Positions 1 to 8,524 are shown, numbered from the stretch's first letter. The stretch: 64,000 bases of DNA from a bacterium (GCA_905221215.1 CAJNCI010000001.1:310001-374000); one strand, 5' to 3'. The notes: generated from the sequence alone by a model not told the origin. Numbers and translations are program-made.

Positions 1-2
1 CG

Positions 3-293
3 AGCTTTTTGACTTATAGCCTTTTCTTTCAGCTAGCAGATACCTTTGCGGCACCTCTTCAGGGAATTTTACGGGGTTATAAGGATACAGTGATTCCTTT
101 TTACCTTGGTCTGGTTGGTTATTGGGGGGTAGCAATCCCAGTGGCTATGGTATTTGATTCCCTCACAGATTTTGGAGCTTATTCATACTGGATTGGTTTG
201 ATAATTAGTCTGATAGTGAGTGGGGTGCTCTACCGTTGGCGTTTAACCGTAATTATGAAGAGATTTGAATCTATAGCAAAATCTAAACGATAA
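3..293 (+). CDS. MATE-family efflux transporter, C-terminal fragment
   Basis: The reading frame enters from the left edge, so only about the last 97 residues are present. They contain three hydrophobic segments separated by short polar loops and end in a basic tail (R-W-R-L-T-V-I-M-K-R). The segment around Q-L-A-D and P-L-Q-G-I-L-R-G-Y-K-D-T resembles the late helices of DinF/NorM-type multidrug and toxin extrusion proteins, which export cations in exchange for Na+ or H+. A terminator follows at once, so this is the last gene of its transcript. The family call is inferred from this fragment and from my memory that a MATE gene precedes the aco cluster in pneumococci. Confidence 0.7.
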   Translation, partial: SFLTYSLFFQLADTFAAPLQGILRGYKDTVIPFYLGLVGYWGVAIPVAMVFDSLTDFGAYSYWIGLIISLIVSGVLYRWRLTVIMKRFESIAKSKR

Positions 294-319
294 AAAGTTT
301 GTGAAAAAATATTCTTGAT

Positions 320-352
320 AAGAAAATCCCTTGTTCTCATTGGGTTTTCTTT
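320..352 (+). terminator. Rho-independent terminator after the MATE gene
   Basis: The stem AAGAAAATCCC pairs with GGGTTTTCTT across an 11-nt loop and is followed by a T-rich run. Confidence 0.8.
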
Positions 353-383
353 TTTATTTTGTGAAATTTCCTTGAGAAAAACT

Positions 384-412
384 TTGACAGTATTTTCTAA
401 AAACGGTAAAAT
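384..412 (+). promoter_or_regulatory. Promoter of the aco operon
   Basis: A consensus -35 TTGACA (384-389) is followed by a 17-nt spacer and TAAAAT (407-412), about 35 nt before the acoA start. No operator was recognised. Confidence 0.75.
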
Positions 413-446
413 AGTAAGGTAAGAAGAAAGTTAGAAAGGCAAGAAG

Positions 447-1415
447 ATGTCAACATTAGATAAAAATCTTTTGCTAGAAATGTTCCGTAAGATGGAAGAA
501 ATCCGTCGCATGGACTTAAAAATTGCACAATTAGTAAAGAAAGGGAAAGTGCCAGGAATGACGCACTTTTCTGTTGGTGAAGAGGCAGCTAACGTGGGGG
601 CTATGTTGGCTCTCAATCCAGATGATCTGATTACCTCAAACCACCGTGGTCATGGTCAAGCAATTGCCAAAGGAATTGACCTCAACGGAATGATGGCTGA
701 AATCCTTGGGAAATACACTGGAACCTGTAAAGGGAAAGGTGGTTCTATGCATATAGCCGACCTTGATGCTGGTAACCTTGGTGCCAATGGTATCGTAGGT
801 GGTGGTATGGGAATCGCTGTCGGTGCAGCCCTCAGTCAGCAAATGCAACATACAGGAAAAATTGTTGTCTGCTTCTTTGGAGATGGTGCGACCAACGAGG
901 GTGTTTTCCACGAAGCAGTGAACATGGCTTCTATTTGGAAGCTGCCAGTCATTTTCTACTGCATTAACAATGGTTATGGTATCTCTGCGGATATCAAGAA
1001 AATGACCAACGTAGAACATATCCACCAACGTAGCGCCGCTTATGGAATTCCTGGAATGTTTATCGAAGATGGCAACAATGTCATCGACGTCTATGAAGGA
1101 TTTAAGAAGGCTGTAGACCATGTTCGCAGTGGCAATGGGCCTGTATTGATTGAAAGTGTAACTTATCGCTGGCTTGGTCACTCATCATCTGACCCTGGTA
1201 AATATCGTACCCGTGAAGAAGTGGAATTGTGGAAACAAAAAGACCCAATCGAAAACCTTCGCAAATACCTCATTGAAAACAATATTGCAAGTGCTGAAGA
1301 ATTGGAAGAAATCCAAGCACAAGTCAAGGAGGCAGTAGAAGCTTCTGTTAAATTTGCGGAAGAAAGTCCATTCCCACCTCTTGAATCAGCATTTGAAGAT
1401 ATTTACGCAGACTAA
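447..1415 (+). CDS. acoA: Pyruvate/acetoin dehydrogenase E1 component, alpha subunit
   Basis: This is the thiamine-diphosphate-dependent alpha subunit of the E1 2-oxoacid (pyruvate or acetoin) dehydrogenase; it pairs with the next gene to decarboxylate the substrate and reductively acylate lipoate. The ThDP-binding motif is visible as G-D-G at residues 145-147 and N-N at 174-175, and the H-R-G-H-G loop sits at 66-70. At 322 aa it has the normal length for an E1-alpha. It starts at an ATG behind a purine-rich AAGAAG, and 15 nt separate its stop from acoB. Members of this group are annotated as either acetoin or pyruvate dehydrogenase; in pneumococci the complex is known mainly as a pyruvate dehydrogenase, and sequence alone does not settle the substrate. 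Confidence 0.93.
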   Translation: MSTLDKNLLLEMFRKMEEIRRMDLKIAQLVKKGKVPGMTHFSVGEEAANVGAMLALNPDDLITSNHRGHGQAIAKGIDLNGMMAEILGKYTGTCKGKGGSMHIADLDAGNLGANGIVGGGMGIAVGAALSQQMQHTGKIVVCFFGDGATNEGVFHEAVNMASIWKLPVIFYCINNGYGISADIKKMTNVEHIHQRSAAYGIPGMFIEDGNNVIDVYEGFKKAVDHVRSGNGPVLIESVTYRWLGHSSSDPGKYRTREEVELWKQKDPIENLRKYLIENNIASAEELEEIQAQVKEAVEASVKFAEESPFPPLESAFEDIYAD

Positions 1416-1430
1416 GGAGAAAGAGATAAA

Positions 1431-2423
1431 ATGGAAACAAAAACAATGTCCTTCCGTGACACCATTATCCTTGCTATGTCTGAGGAAATGCGTCGCGATG
1501 AAAATGTATTCTTGATGGGAGAAGACGTCGGTGTCTTCGGAGGAGACTTCGGAACATCTGTTGGCATGCTTGAAGAATTTGGTCCAGAACGTGTTCGTGA
1601 CTGTCCAATTTCTGAAGCAGCCATCTCGGGTGCAGCTGCAGGAGCAGCCATGACAGGCCTTCGTCCAATCGTGGATATGACCTTCATGGACTTCTCGGTT
1701 ATTGCCATGGACAATATTGTCAACCAAGCCGCTAAAACACGTTATATGTTTGGTGGTAAAGGTCAGGTTCCAATGACAGTTCGATGCGCAGCTGGTAACG
1801 GAGTTGGATCTGCAGCTCAGCACTCGCAATCACTAGAGTCTTGGTTTACTCACATTCCTGGACTTAAGGTTGTAGCACCTGGAACACCTGCGGACATGAA
1901 AGGACTGCTCAAGTCTTCTATCCGTGATAATAACCCTGTTATTATTCTTGAGTACAAGTCAGAATTTAACCAAAAAGGGGAAGTGCCAGTTGATCCAGAC
2001 TATACGATTCCACTTGGAGTTGGGGAAATCAAACGTGAAGGTACAGATGTAACAGTTGTTACTTATGGTAAAATGCTTCGTCGTGTGGTTCAAGCTGCTG
2101 AAGAGTTAGCAGAAGAGGGAATTTCAGTTGAAATTGTGGACCCACGTACCCTCGTTCCGCTTGATAAGGATATCATCATTAACTCAGTGAAGAAGACTGG
2201 TAAGGTGGTGCTTGTCAACGATGCTCACAAAACAAGTGGCTATATCGGAGAGATTTCAGCTATTATTTCAGAATCAGAAGCATTTGATTATCTAGATGCA
2301 CCAATCCGCCGTTGTGCAGGAGAAGATGTGCCAATGCCTTATGAGCAAAACCTAGAAAATGCAATGATTCCAACAGTTGAAAGCATTAAGGATGCAATCC
2401 GAAAAACTTATAACAAAGAATAG
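1431..2423 (+). CDS. acoB: Pyruvate/acetoin dehydrogenase E1 component, beta subunit
   Basis: This E1-beta subunit forms the heterotetramer with AcoA and contributes half of each ThDP site. Family signatures include the N-terminal G-E-D-V-G-V-F-G-G, the acidic segment P-I-S-E-A-A-I-S-G, and a C-terminal transketolase-like domain with V-D-P-R-T-L-V-P-L-D. The length of 330 aa is standard. An AAGGAG ribosome site precedes the ATG. An unusually long, repeat-filled gap of about 556 nt separates it from acoC, although all four aco genes are co-directional. Confidence 0.93.
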   Translation: METKTMSFRDTIILAMSEEMRRDENVFLMGEDVGVFGGDFGTSVGMLEEFGPERVRDCPISEAAISGAAAGAAMTGLRPIVDMTFMDFSVIAMDNIVNQAAKTRYMFGGKGQVPMTVRCAAGNGVGSAAQHSQSLESWFTHIPGLKVVAPGTPADMKGLLKSSIRDNNPVIILEYKSEFNQKGEVPVDPDYTIPLGVGEIKREGTDVTVVTYGKMLRRVVQAAEELAEEGISVEIVDPRTLVPLDKDIIINSVKKTGKVVLVNDAHKTSGYIGEISAIISESEAFDYLDAPIRRCAGEDVPMPYEQNLENAMIPTVESIKDAIRKTYNKE

Positions 2424-2425
2424 AA

Positions 2426-2447
2426 TTACATAAGATAAATTATGTAA
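2426..2447. repeat. 22-bp palindromic element, copy 1
   Basis: A perfect 8-bp inverted repeat, TTACATAA and TTATGTAA, flanks the 6-nt spacer GATAAA. It lies 3 nt after the acoB stop. The same element recurs at 6869, 8682 and 12010, always outside genes and with a conserved xATAAA spacer. Confidence 0.8.
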
Positions 2448-2471
2448 AACAACGGTTGTTTTTAACTTTAG

Positions 2472-2629
2472 TAACTTGATATATGTATTGTACCCAAGTT
2501 ATTTACAAATTTGCGACATGAGTGAGTCGAATCGATGTTATTCGACGAACGACTTAGTAAGTCTACTAGGTTGACCGCCTAATAGCGGCAACCGTAGCAA
2601 CTTGTGATACGTGTTGTATCCAAGTTGCT
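2472..2629. repeat. Pair of related hairpin elements in the acoB-acoC gap
   Basis: Two similar hairpins lie about 125 nt apart: TAACTTG/CAAGTTA at 2472-2501, and a 9-bp stem AGCAACTTG/CAAGTTGCT at 2596-2629. Their loops are alike (ATATGTATTGTAC versus ATACGTGTTGTAT). They look like two diverged copies of one intergenic repeat. The sequence between them carries no open frame I would call a gene. Confidence 0.55.
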
Positions 2630-2641
2630 TGTAGAGTTGAG

Positions 2642-2740
2642 CACGGGCTAAAAGCTTGGAAAAAAGATAAATCTCCTTGGCTTCATCAAAGTCATCGTCG
2701 ATTTCCTATTTTTCAGTCGCTTTTGACGCCCTTTGCATCA
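2642..2740. repeat. 99-bp intergenic repeat, copy 1
   Basis: This copy differs from 2861-2959 at only about four positions over 99 bp. It begins with CACGGGCTAAAAGC and ends near GACGCCCTTTG. A third, more divergent relative occupies roughly 2764-2850. No coding capacity is apparent; it resembles the multicopy intergenic repeats of mitis-group genomes but is not BOX. Confidence 0.75.
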
Positions 2741-2763
2741 TTTAATTGAATTTGGACGGAGGT

Positions 2764-2850
2764 CTGCGAAAAAAAGATAGATTTTCTTATGTTCATCGAA
2801 CACATCGTCAATCTCCTATTTTTTCATTGCCCTCTGCGTCCTTAATATCT
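2764..2850. repeat. Diverged middle copy of the 99-bp repeat
   Basis: It shares the blocks AAAAAGATA, TTCATCGAA, CATCGTC and TCTCCTATTTTT in the same order as its two neighbours, with substitutions throughout. Confidence 0.5.
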
Positions 2851-2860
2851 TATATTCGAA

Positions 2861-2959
2861 CACGGGCTAAAAGCTCGGAAAAAAGATAAATCTCCTTGGC
2901 TTCATCGAAGCCATCGTCGATTTCCTATTTTTCAGTCGCTTTTGACGCCCTTTGTATCA
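2861..2959. repeat. 99-bp intergenic repeat, copy 3
   Basis: This copy is nearly identical to 2642-2740 and ends 20 nt before the acoC start, so it forms the acoC leader. An open frame running from it into acoC is fortuitous; the ribosome site GGAGAGG lies after the repeat. Confidence 0.75.
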
Positions 2960-2979
2960 TAAATAGAATTGGAGAGGTC

Positions 2980-4023
2980 ATGGCTGATGACAAGCTAAGA
3001 GCGACTCCTGCAGCTAGAAAGTTGGCGGATGATCTAGGGATCAACCTTTACGACGTTTCTGGCTCAGGTGCAAACGGTCGTGTCCACAAAGAAGACGTGG
3101 AAACTTATAAAGACACAAACGTGGTTCGCATTTCGCCACTTGCAAAACGAATTGCCCTCGAACATAACATTGCTTGGCAGGAAATCCAAGGAACTGGTCA
3201 TCGTGGTAAAATCATGAAGAAGGATGTTTTGGCCTTGCTTCCTGAAAATATTGAAAACGACACCATCAAGTCTCCTGCTCAGATTGAAAAAGTGGAAGAA
3301 GTTCCTGATAACGTAACACCATACGGTGAAATCGAGCGTATTCCAATGACACCAATGCGTAAGGTTATTGCCCAACGTATGGTTGAATCTTACCTAACTG
3401 CGCCAACCTTCACGCTTAACTATGAAGTTGATATGACTGAAATGCTGACTCTTCGTAAGAAGGTGCTTGAACCAATCATGGAAGCAACTGGGAAGAAGAC
3501 TACTGTAACAGACCTTCTTTCACTTGCAGTTGTTAAGACTCTTATGAAACACCCATACATCAACGCTTCATTGACAGAAGATGGCAAGACCATTATCACT
3601 CACAACTATGTCAACCTTGCGATGGCAGTTGGGATGGATAATGGATTGATGACACCTGTTGTTTACAATGCTGAGAAGATGAGTCTTTCTGAACTAGTTG
3701 TGGCCTTCAAGGATGTCATTGGCCGTACCTTGGATGGAAAATTGGCTCCAAGTGAGTTGCAAAATTCAACATTTACTATCAGTAACTTGGGAATGTTTGG
3801 CGTTCAGTCCTTTGGTCCTATCATCAACCAACCAAACTCAGCTATCCTTGGTGTCAGTTCGACGATTGAGAAGCCTGTTGTTGTCAATGGTGAAATTGTG
3901 ATTCGCCCAATCATGAGTCTTGGTTTAACAATTGACCACCGTGTCGTAGATGGTATGGCTGGTGCTAAGTTTATGAAAGACTTGAAAGAGTTGATTGAAA
4001 ATCCAATCTCAATGTTGATTTAA
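2980..4023 (+). CDS. acoC: Dihydrolipoamide acyltransferase (E2) without a lipoyl domain
   Basis: This is the E2 core acyltransferase of the complex, moving the acyl group from lipoate to CoA. The ATG at 2980 is chosen because GGAGAGG lies just upstream; the frame stays open further 5' only through the repeat. The 347-aa protein begins directly with a peripheral-subunit-binding domain (about residues 8-40, A-T-P-A-A-R-K-L-A), followed by a second one (about 51-84, I-S-P-L-A-K-R-I-A). The catalytic domain ends with H-R-V-V-D-G, placing His320 and Asp324. There is no N-terminal lipoyl domain; the lipoyl domain of the operon is on AcoL instead. Confidence 0.92.
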   Translation: MADDKLRATPAARKLADDLGINLYDVSGSGANGRVHKEDVETYKDTNVVRISPLAKRIALEHNIAWQEIQGTGHRGKIMKKDVLALLPENIENDTIKSPAQIEKVEEVPDNVTPYGEIERIPMTPMRKVIAQRMVESYLTAPTFTLNYEVDMTEMLTLRKKVLEPIMEATGKKTTVTDLLSLAVVKTLMKHPYINASLTEDGKTIITHNYVNLAMAVGMDNGLMTPVVYNAEKMSLSELVVAFKDVIGRTLDGKLAPSELQNSTFTISNLGMFGVQSFGPIINQPNSAILGVSSTIEKPVVVNGEIVIRPIMSLGLTIDHRVVDGMAGAKFMKDLKELIENPISMLI

Positions 4024-4068
4024 GAACAAGAGTATTCATTTTAAAGATATAGATAAAGGAAGGAAGAC

Positions 4069-5772
4069 ATGGCCTTAGAAGTAATTATGCCAAAAGCCGG
4101 CGTGGATATGACAGAAGGACAAATCGTCCAATGGAATAAAAAAGTCGGAGAATTTGTAAAAGAAGGAGAAATCCTTTTGGAAATCATGACTGACAAAGTC
4201 AGCATGGAATTGGAAGCCGAAGAAGATGGGTACTTGATTGCCATCCTTAAAGGAGATGGCGAAACTGTCCCTGTAACGGAAGTTATCGGTTACCTTGGCG
4301 AAGAAGGGGAAAATATCCCAACAGCTGGAGCCGTAGCGCCAGAAGCTAGCCCAGTACCTGTAGCAAGTTCCTCAAGCGATGATGGTAAGAGCGATGATGC
4401 TTTTGATATCGTTGTGATTGGTGGAGGTCCTGCTGGTTATGTTGCAGCCATCAAAGCTGCCCAACTCGGCGGTAAGGTTGCCCTTGTTGAGAAATCTGAA
4501 CTTGGTGGAACCTGCTTGAACCGTGGTTGTATTCCAACCAAGACCTACCTTCATAATGCTGAAATCATCGAGAATATCGGTCATGCCGCAAACCGTGGTA
4601 TCGTAATCGAAAATCCAAACTTCACTGTAGATATGGATAAACTCCTTGAAACCAAGTCTAAGGTTGTCAATACTTTGGTTGGTGGAGTTGCTGGTCTTCT
4701 TCGTAGCTACGGAGTTACTGTTCATAAGGGTATCGGTACTATTACTAAAGACAAAAATGTCTTGGTAAATGGTTCTGAATTGCTTGAAACCAAGAAAATC
4801 ATCCTTGCTGGTGGTTCAAAAGTCAGCAAGATCAACGTCCCTGGTATGGAATCTCCACTTGTCATGACTAGTGATGACATTCTTGAAATGAATGAAGTGC
4901 CAGAAAGCCTCGTAATCATCGGTGGTGGCGTTGTCGGTATTGAACTCGGGCAGGCCTTCATGACATTTGGTTCAAAAGTGACTGTTATCGAAATGATGGA
5001 CCGTATCGTGCCAGCTATGGATGCGGAAGTGTCTAAGAATCTTCGCTTGATCCTTGAACGTAAAGGTATGACCATCTTAACTGACACTAAACTCCAAGAA
5101 ATCGTCGAAGAAAATGGTCAACTTCGTATCAAGGTTGAAGGAAAAGACGATATCATCGCAAGTAAAGCCCTCCTTTCAATCGGTCGTGTGCCAGACCTTG
5201 AAGGTATTGGAGATGTTGAGTTTGAATTGGATCGTGGACGTATCAAGGTCAACGAATACATGGAAACTTCTGTTCCAGGTATCTACGCACCAGGTGACAT
5301 CAACGGTACTAAGATGTTGGCGCACGCAGCCTTCCGCATGGGTGAAGTTGCCGCTGAAAATGCCCTTAAAGGAAATCATGCTGTTGCTAAATTGAACTTG
5401 ACTCCAGCAGCCATCTACACTCTTCCTGAAGTAGCAGCAGTAGGCTTGACCGAAGAACAAGCCCGTGAGAAATACGATGTCGCTATCGGTAAATTCAACT
5501 TTGCTGCCAACGGCCGTGCTATTGCATCGGATGCAGCTCAAGGTTTCGTTAAAGTCATCGCTGATAAGAAATACGGAGAAATTCTTGGTGTTCACATCAT
5601 TGGTCCTGCAGCTGCAGAGTTAATCAACGAAGCATCAAGCATCATCGAAATGGAAATCACTGTTGAAGAAATGCTGAAAACCATCCACGGACACCCAACT
5701 TACTCTGAAGTGATGTACGAAGCATTTGCGGATGTTCTAGGAATGGCCATCCATTCACCTAAGAAAAAATAA
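4069..5772 (+). CDS. acoL: Dihydrolipoamide dehydrogenase (E3) with N-terminal lipoyl domain
   Basis: This FAD enzyme reoxidises dihydrolipoamide with NAD+. At 567 aa it is about 100 residues longer than a plain E3. Residues 1-77 are a lipoyl domain, with the lipoylated lysine at K43 in T-D-K-V-S-M. An alanine/proline/serine-rich linker (about 84-108) follows. The E3 fold has the FAD motif G-G-G-P-A-G-Y (118-124), the redox disulfide C149/C154 in G-G-T-C-L-N-R-G-C, an NAD motif G-G-G-V-V-G and the C-terminal H-P-T-Y-S-E (His542, Glu547). Carrying the lipoyl domain on E3 compensates for its absence on AcoC. It is the last aco gene and is followed by lplA. Confidence 0.94.
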   Translation: MALEVIMPKAGVDMTEGQIVQWNKKVGEFVKEGEILLEIMTDKVSMELEAEEDGYLIAILKGDGETVPVTEVIGYLGEEGENIPTAGAVAPEASPVPVASSSSDDGKSDDAFDIVVIGGGPAGYVAAIKAAQLGGKVALVEKSELGGTCLNRGCIPTKTYLHNAEIIENIGHAANRGIVIENPNFTVDMDKLLETKSKVVNTLVGGVAGLLRSYGVTVHKGIGTITKDKNVLVNGSELLETKKIILAGGSKVSKINVPGMESPLVMTSDDILEMNEVPESLVIIGGGVVGIELGQAFMTFGSKVTVIEMMDRIVPAMDAEVSKNLRLILERKGMTILTDTKLQEIVEENGQLRIKVEGKDDIIASKALLSIGRVPDLEGIGDVEFELDRGRIKVNEYMETSVPGIYAPGDINGTKMLAHAAFRMGEVAAENALKGNHAVAKLNLTPAAIYTLPEVAAVGLTEEQAREKYDVAIGKFNFAANGRAIASDAAQGFVKVIADKKYGEILGVHIIGPAAAELINEASSIIEMEITVEEMLKTIHGHPTYSEVMYEAFADVLGMAIHSPKKK

Positions 5773-5778
5773 AATGAA

Positions 5779-5815
5779 GATAGATTAGACTGGAATTTTT
5801 TTCCAGTCTCTATCG
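5779..5815 (+). promoter_or_regulatory. Hairpin between acoL and lplA
   Basis: The stem AGACTGGAA/TTCCAGTCT is extended by GATAG/CTATC. No T-run follows on the + strand, so it is more likely an mRNA-processing or attenuating hairpin than a strong terminator. Confidence 0.5.
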
Positions 5816-5829
5816 TATAAAGGGATATC

Positions 5830-6819
5830 ATGAAATACATTATCAATCATTCAAACGACACTGCTTTTAATATTGCCTTGGAAGAATATGCCTTTAAACA
5901 CCTTTTAGATGAGGATCAAATCTTCCTACTTTGGATTAACAAACCTTCTATCATTGTTGGTCGTCACCAGAACACTATTGAAGAAATTAACCGTGATTAT
6001 GTTCGTGAAAATGGCATTGAGGTAGTCCGCCGTATCAGTGGTGGTGGAGCCGTTTATCACGATTTAAACAACCTCAACTACACCATCATTTCAAAAGAAG
6101 ATGAAAACAAGGCTTTTGACTTCAAGAGTTTCTCAACTCCAGTTATCAATACCTTGGCTCAACTTGGTGTTAAAGCTGAGTTCACAGGCCGTAACGACCT
6201 TGAGATTGATGGCAAAAAATTCTGTGGCAACGCCCAAGCCTATATCAATGGCCGTATCATGCACCACGGTTGCTTGCTCTTTGACGTTGATTTGTCGGTC
6301 TTAGCCAACGCCCTCAAGGTTTCAAAGGATAAATTTGAATCAAAAGGTGTGAAATCCGTCCGTGCCCGTGTAACTAATATTGTCAATGAATTACCAGAAA
6401 AAATCACAGTTGAAGAATTCCGTGATTTGCTATTGGAATACATGAAAAAAGAGTACCCAGAGATGACTGAATACGTCTTTTCTGAGCAAGAATTGGCCGA
6501 AATCAATCGTATCAAGGATACTAAGTTCGGTACTTGGGACTGGAACTACGGCAAATCACCTGAGTTTAACATCCGTCGTGGGACAAAATTCACCAGTGGT
6601 AAGGTCGAAGTCTTTGCTAATGTTGTCGAATCAAAAATCCAAGATATCAAGATTTATGGAGACTTCTTTGGTATCGAGGACGTTGCAGCTGTAGAAGATG
6701 TCCTTCGAGGCGTTAAATACGAACGCGAAGATGTCCTTAAAGCCTTAGAAATTATTGATATTACACGCTACTTTGCTGGTATTAGTCGTGAAGAAATCGC
6801 TGAAGCGGTAGTGGGATAA
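5830..6819 (+). CDS. lplA: Lipoate-protein ligase A
   Basis: This enzyme adenylates lipoate and transfers it to the lysine of lipoyl domains, here most plausibly K43 of AcoL. The LplA signatures are visible: R-R-I-S-G-G-G-A-V-Y-H-D (the R-R-x-x-G-G-G-x-V-x-H-D motif) and G-R-N-D-L-E-I-D-G-K-K-F-C-G-N-A. The C-terminal accessory domain is present, giving the usual length of 329 aa. It starts at an ATG behind AAAGGG. Its location directly after acoL supports co-expression with the complex it activates. Confidence 0.93.
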   Translation: MKYIINHSNDTAFNIALEEYAFKHLLDEDQIFLLWINKPSIIVGRHQNTIEEINRDYVRENGIEVVRRISGGGAVYHDLNNLNYTIISKEDENKAFDFKSFSTPVINTLAQLGVKAEFTGRNDLEIDGKKFCGNAQAYINGRIMHHGCLLFDVDLSVLANALKVSKDKFESKGVKSVRARVTNIVNELPEKITVEEFRDLLLEYMKKEYPEMTEYVFSEQELAEINRIKDTKFGTWDWNYGKSPEFNIRRGTKFTSGKVEVFANVVESKIQDIKIYGDFFGIEDVAAVEDVLRGVKYEREDVLKALEIIDITRYFAGISREEIAEAVVG

Positions 6820-6822
6820 ATT

Positions 6823-6857
6823 AAAAAGAAGTTGCTTGTTTTAGCAGCTTCTTTTTA
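6823..6857. terminator. Bidirectional terminator between lplA and xerS
   Basis: The stem AAAAGAAGTTGC/GCAGCTTCTTTT has A- and T-runs on either side and lies between two convergent genes. Confidence 0.8.
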
Positions 6858-6868
6858 TGAGTTGCACT

Positions 6869-6890
6869 TTACATAATTTATTTTATGTAG
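6869..6890. repeat. 22-bp palindromic element, copy 2
   Basis: TTACATAA and TTATGTAG flank TTTATT, which is AATAAA on the other strand. This copy lies in reverse orientation relative to the other three, 2 nt beyond the xerS stop. Confidence 0.8.
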
Positions 6891-6891
6891 C

Positions 6892-7962
6892 TTATAAATT
6901 ATCCAGAGCATTCTTTTGTTCATCGTTGACAATATGGGTATAGAGATCAGTGACTTGTGTACTGGCGTGACCTAGCTGGTGGCTAACCAAAACTTGCGAT
7001 TTAGTGGCATCATAGAGCCTAGTTGCTAGGGTATGACGCAGTTTGTGAGGGGTTACACGTACTTTGAAGTACTCAGAGTACTTAGCAACCATCTTTTCCA
7101 CGCTGGAAGCATCGATACGATTGGGAACACCTCTGTAGAGTGTCAAAAAGAGGGCTGTATCTGTTTTTTCCGTCTTATAGCGTTGATTTCGAATGGCTAG
7201 ATAATTCTCTAGGTAAGGCTTAGCAAAGGCAGCGACATTGACCGAGTCACGTTTGCCACCTTTTCGAGTGACATCAATGACCATCATCTTAAGATTGAGA
7301 TCTCTTAGATCCAGATTAACAGCTTCAGATAAGCGGACACCAGATGCTAGTAGAAGGGCGATAATGGCCAAATCACGTTCCTTATTTTTATTAAACGATG
7401 ATAGAGCACGATTTGAGAGCTGTTGTGGGTACTCTTGGTCGATATAAGTCAGAAAACCTTCTGTTTCATCACCTAGAAAGAGCTTTTGCTTGATGTTTTC
7501 AGCTCTGGCAGCAAGAGTTTCTTTCTTTTTCTTGGTTGAAACTTTCTTCATTACATTACGATAGAAATAAGGCTCTCCCTGGTCATTTTCAACTTCCTCG
7601 GTCAGATACTTGTAAAGACTAGAAAGTGCTGACAAGGTCCGATTGATGGTCGTCTGAGAGACACCTTGCTTGGTTGTATTAGCATTCAGCAAAGGTCGTT
7701 CACGTAGATACAGGATAAAGGATTCCATATCTTTTTTAGACATATTTTCCAAGACTGATAAAGGAATATCAGACATTTTATCAACATTTGAAATACCAGA
7801 CTCCAAAACCCAGCTGAAAAATCGATCATATTCCTTGAGGTATTCGTACAAGGTTGTAAAACTATAGGGAACAGCAAGCTTAGATTGGTAGTATTCCAAA
7901 ACATACCAGGGCATGATTTGTTTTAGTTTGTCGATTCGTTCCAGTAAAATCTCACGTTTCAT
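6892..7962 (-). CDS. xerS: Tyrosine recombinase XerS
   Basis: XerS is the single-recombinase chromosome-dimer resolvase of streptococci and lactococci, acting at difSL during division. The 356-aa length matches the family. The catalytic tyrosine-recombinase residues are visible: the arginine in G-V-R-L-S-E-A, His306-x-x-Arg309 in H-K-L-R-H, His332 in L-G-H-A-S-T-Q, and nucleophile Tyr341 in L-Y-T-H-I. The N-terminal half is a SAM-like core-binding domain. It starts at an ATG behind GGAG. A difSL-like site lies about 50 nt upstream of the start, the classic arrangement for this gene. Confidence 0.95.
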   Translation of the reverse strand: MKREILLERIDKLKQIMPWYVLEYYQSKLAVPYSFTTLYEYLKEYDRFFSWVLESGISNVDKMSDIPLSVLENMSKKDMESFILYLRERPLLNANTTKQGVSQTTINRTLSALSSLYKYLTEEVENDQGEPYFYRNVMKKVSTKKKKETLAARAENIKQKLFLGDETEGFLTYIDQEYPQQLSNRALSSFNKNKERDLAIIALLLASGVRLSEAVNLDLRDLNLKMMVIDVTRKGGKRDSVNVAAFAKPYLENYLAIRNQRYKTEKTDTALFLTLYRGVPNRIDASSVEKMVAKYSEYFKVRVTPHKLRHTLATRLYDATKSQVLVSHQLGHASTQVTDLYTHIVNDEQKNALDNL

Positions 7963-8012
7963 CTATTTTCTCCGTAAATAAGTCTACTAGTAGTATAGCA
8001 TAGACTTATATA

Positions 8013-8045
8013 TTTTTCAAGAAAATTATAGTTTTTCGGAAAGAT
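8013..8045. other. difSL chromosome-dimer resolution site
   Basis: Read on the minus strand, the site contains TCTTTCCGAAAAAC, a short centre TATAA and TTTTCTTGAAAA. This agrees with my memory of the lactococcal/streptococcal difSL consensus, and its place just upstream of xerS is the expected one. It marks the terminus; the exact 31-bp boundaries were not aligned. Confidence 0.85.
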
Positions 8046-8148
8046 GTCATAGGAATTTTTTAAGTGATAAAAAGATTTAAATCCATTTTATAACTGGAAA
8101 TTTTTTTCATTAAGAAAATAGTCAATTTTATACTTTATAAACTGGATC

Positions 8149-8198
8149 AAAAAATGTACTTTATCTTGCCTTAAAATCAATTATAAAGTACATTTTTT
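8149..8198. repeat. Long inverted repeat upstream of dif
   Basis: AAAAAATGTACTTTA is repeated inverted as TAAAGTACATTTTTT around an 18-nt centre. It could be a bidirectional terminator, with A and T runs at both ends. The rest of 7963-8299 holds only the dif site and AT-rich sequence. Confidence 0.6.
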
Positions 8199-8299
8199 AA
8201 AGAGTGTACATTACGCCTTAAATTCATTCGTATCAAGGGTTTATCCACTGTTTAGGTAAAAGTACAAAAATTTTTAGTTTTTCTAAATCTTTGGAGTTA

Positions 8300-8524
8300 T
8301 TATTGTGAATCATTATCAAGTGCTTTTTCTAGTTTCCAAATACTAAACCAGAATGAAATAGTCAGCAGAATAAGGAAAATAAAAAAGAGATTATCAGTAA
8401 CGATACTTCTGTTCATTCTACATAACTGAAGAGCTATATAAGGAGCTATGAGATACAAAATACATTGTATAATTGCTATTGTTTTCTTTTTCATGATTTT
8501 AATCTTACTGTACAGATTTGACAC
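8300..8524 (-). CDS. Small two-helix membrane protein, unknown function
   Basis: The chosen start is the GTG at 8524, because AAAGGAG lies 6 nt upstream of it; the frame is open further upstream without a ribosome site. The product is 74 aa. A basic N-terminus (K-I-K-I-M-K-K-K) is followed by two hydrophobic helices (about residues 17-33 and 43-61) and a charged tail. The first helix, with I-L-Y-L-I-A-P-Y-I-A, resembles L-L-Y-L-L-S-P-F-I-G in the 65-aa protein at 37803, so the two may be paralogues. Functions such as immunity or toxin partner are conceivable, but nothing in the sequence proves one. Confidence 0.6.
   Translation of the reverse strand: MSNLYSKIKIMKKKTIAIIQCILYLIAPYIALQLCRMNRSIVTDNLFFIFLILLTISFWFSIWKLEKALDNDSQ

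Noticed and set aside
2896..2979. N-terminal extension of acoC through the repeat
   Set aside because: The upstream codons come from the 99-bp repeat, which has another copy at 2642; the ribosome site GGAGAGG favours the ATG at 2980.
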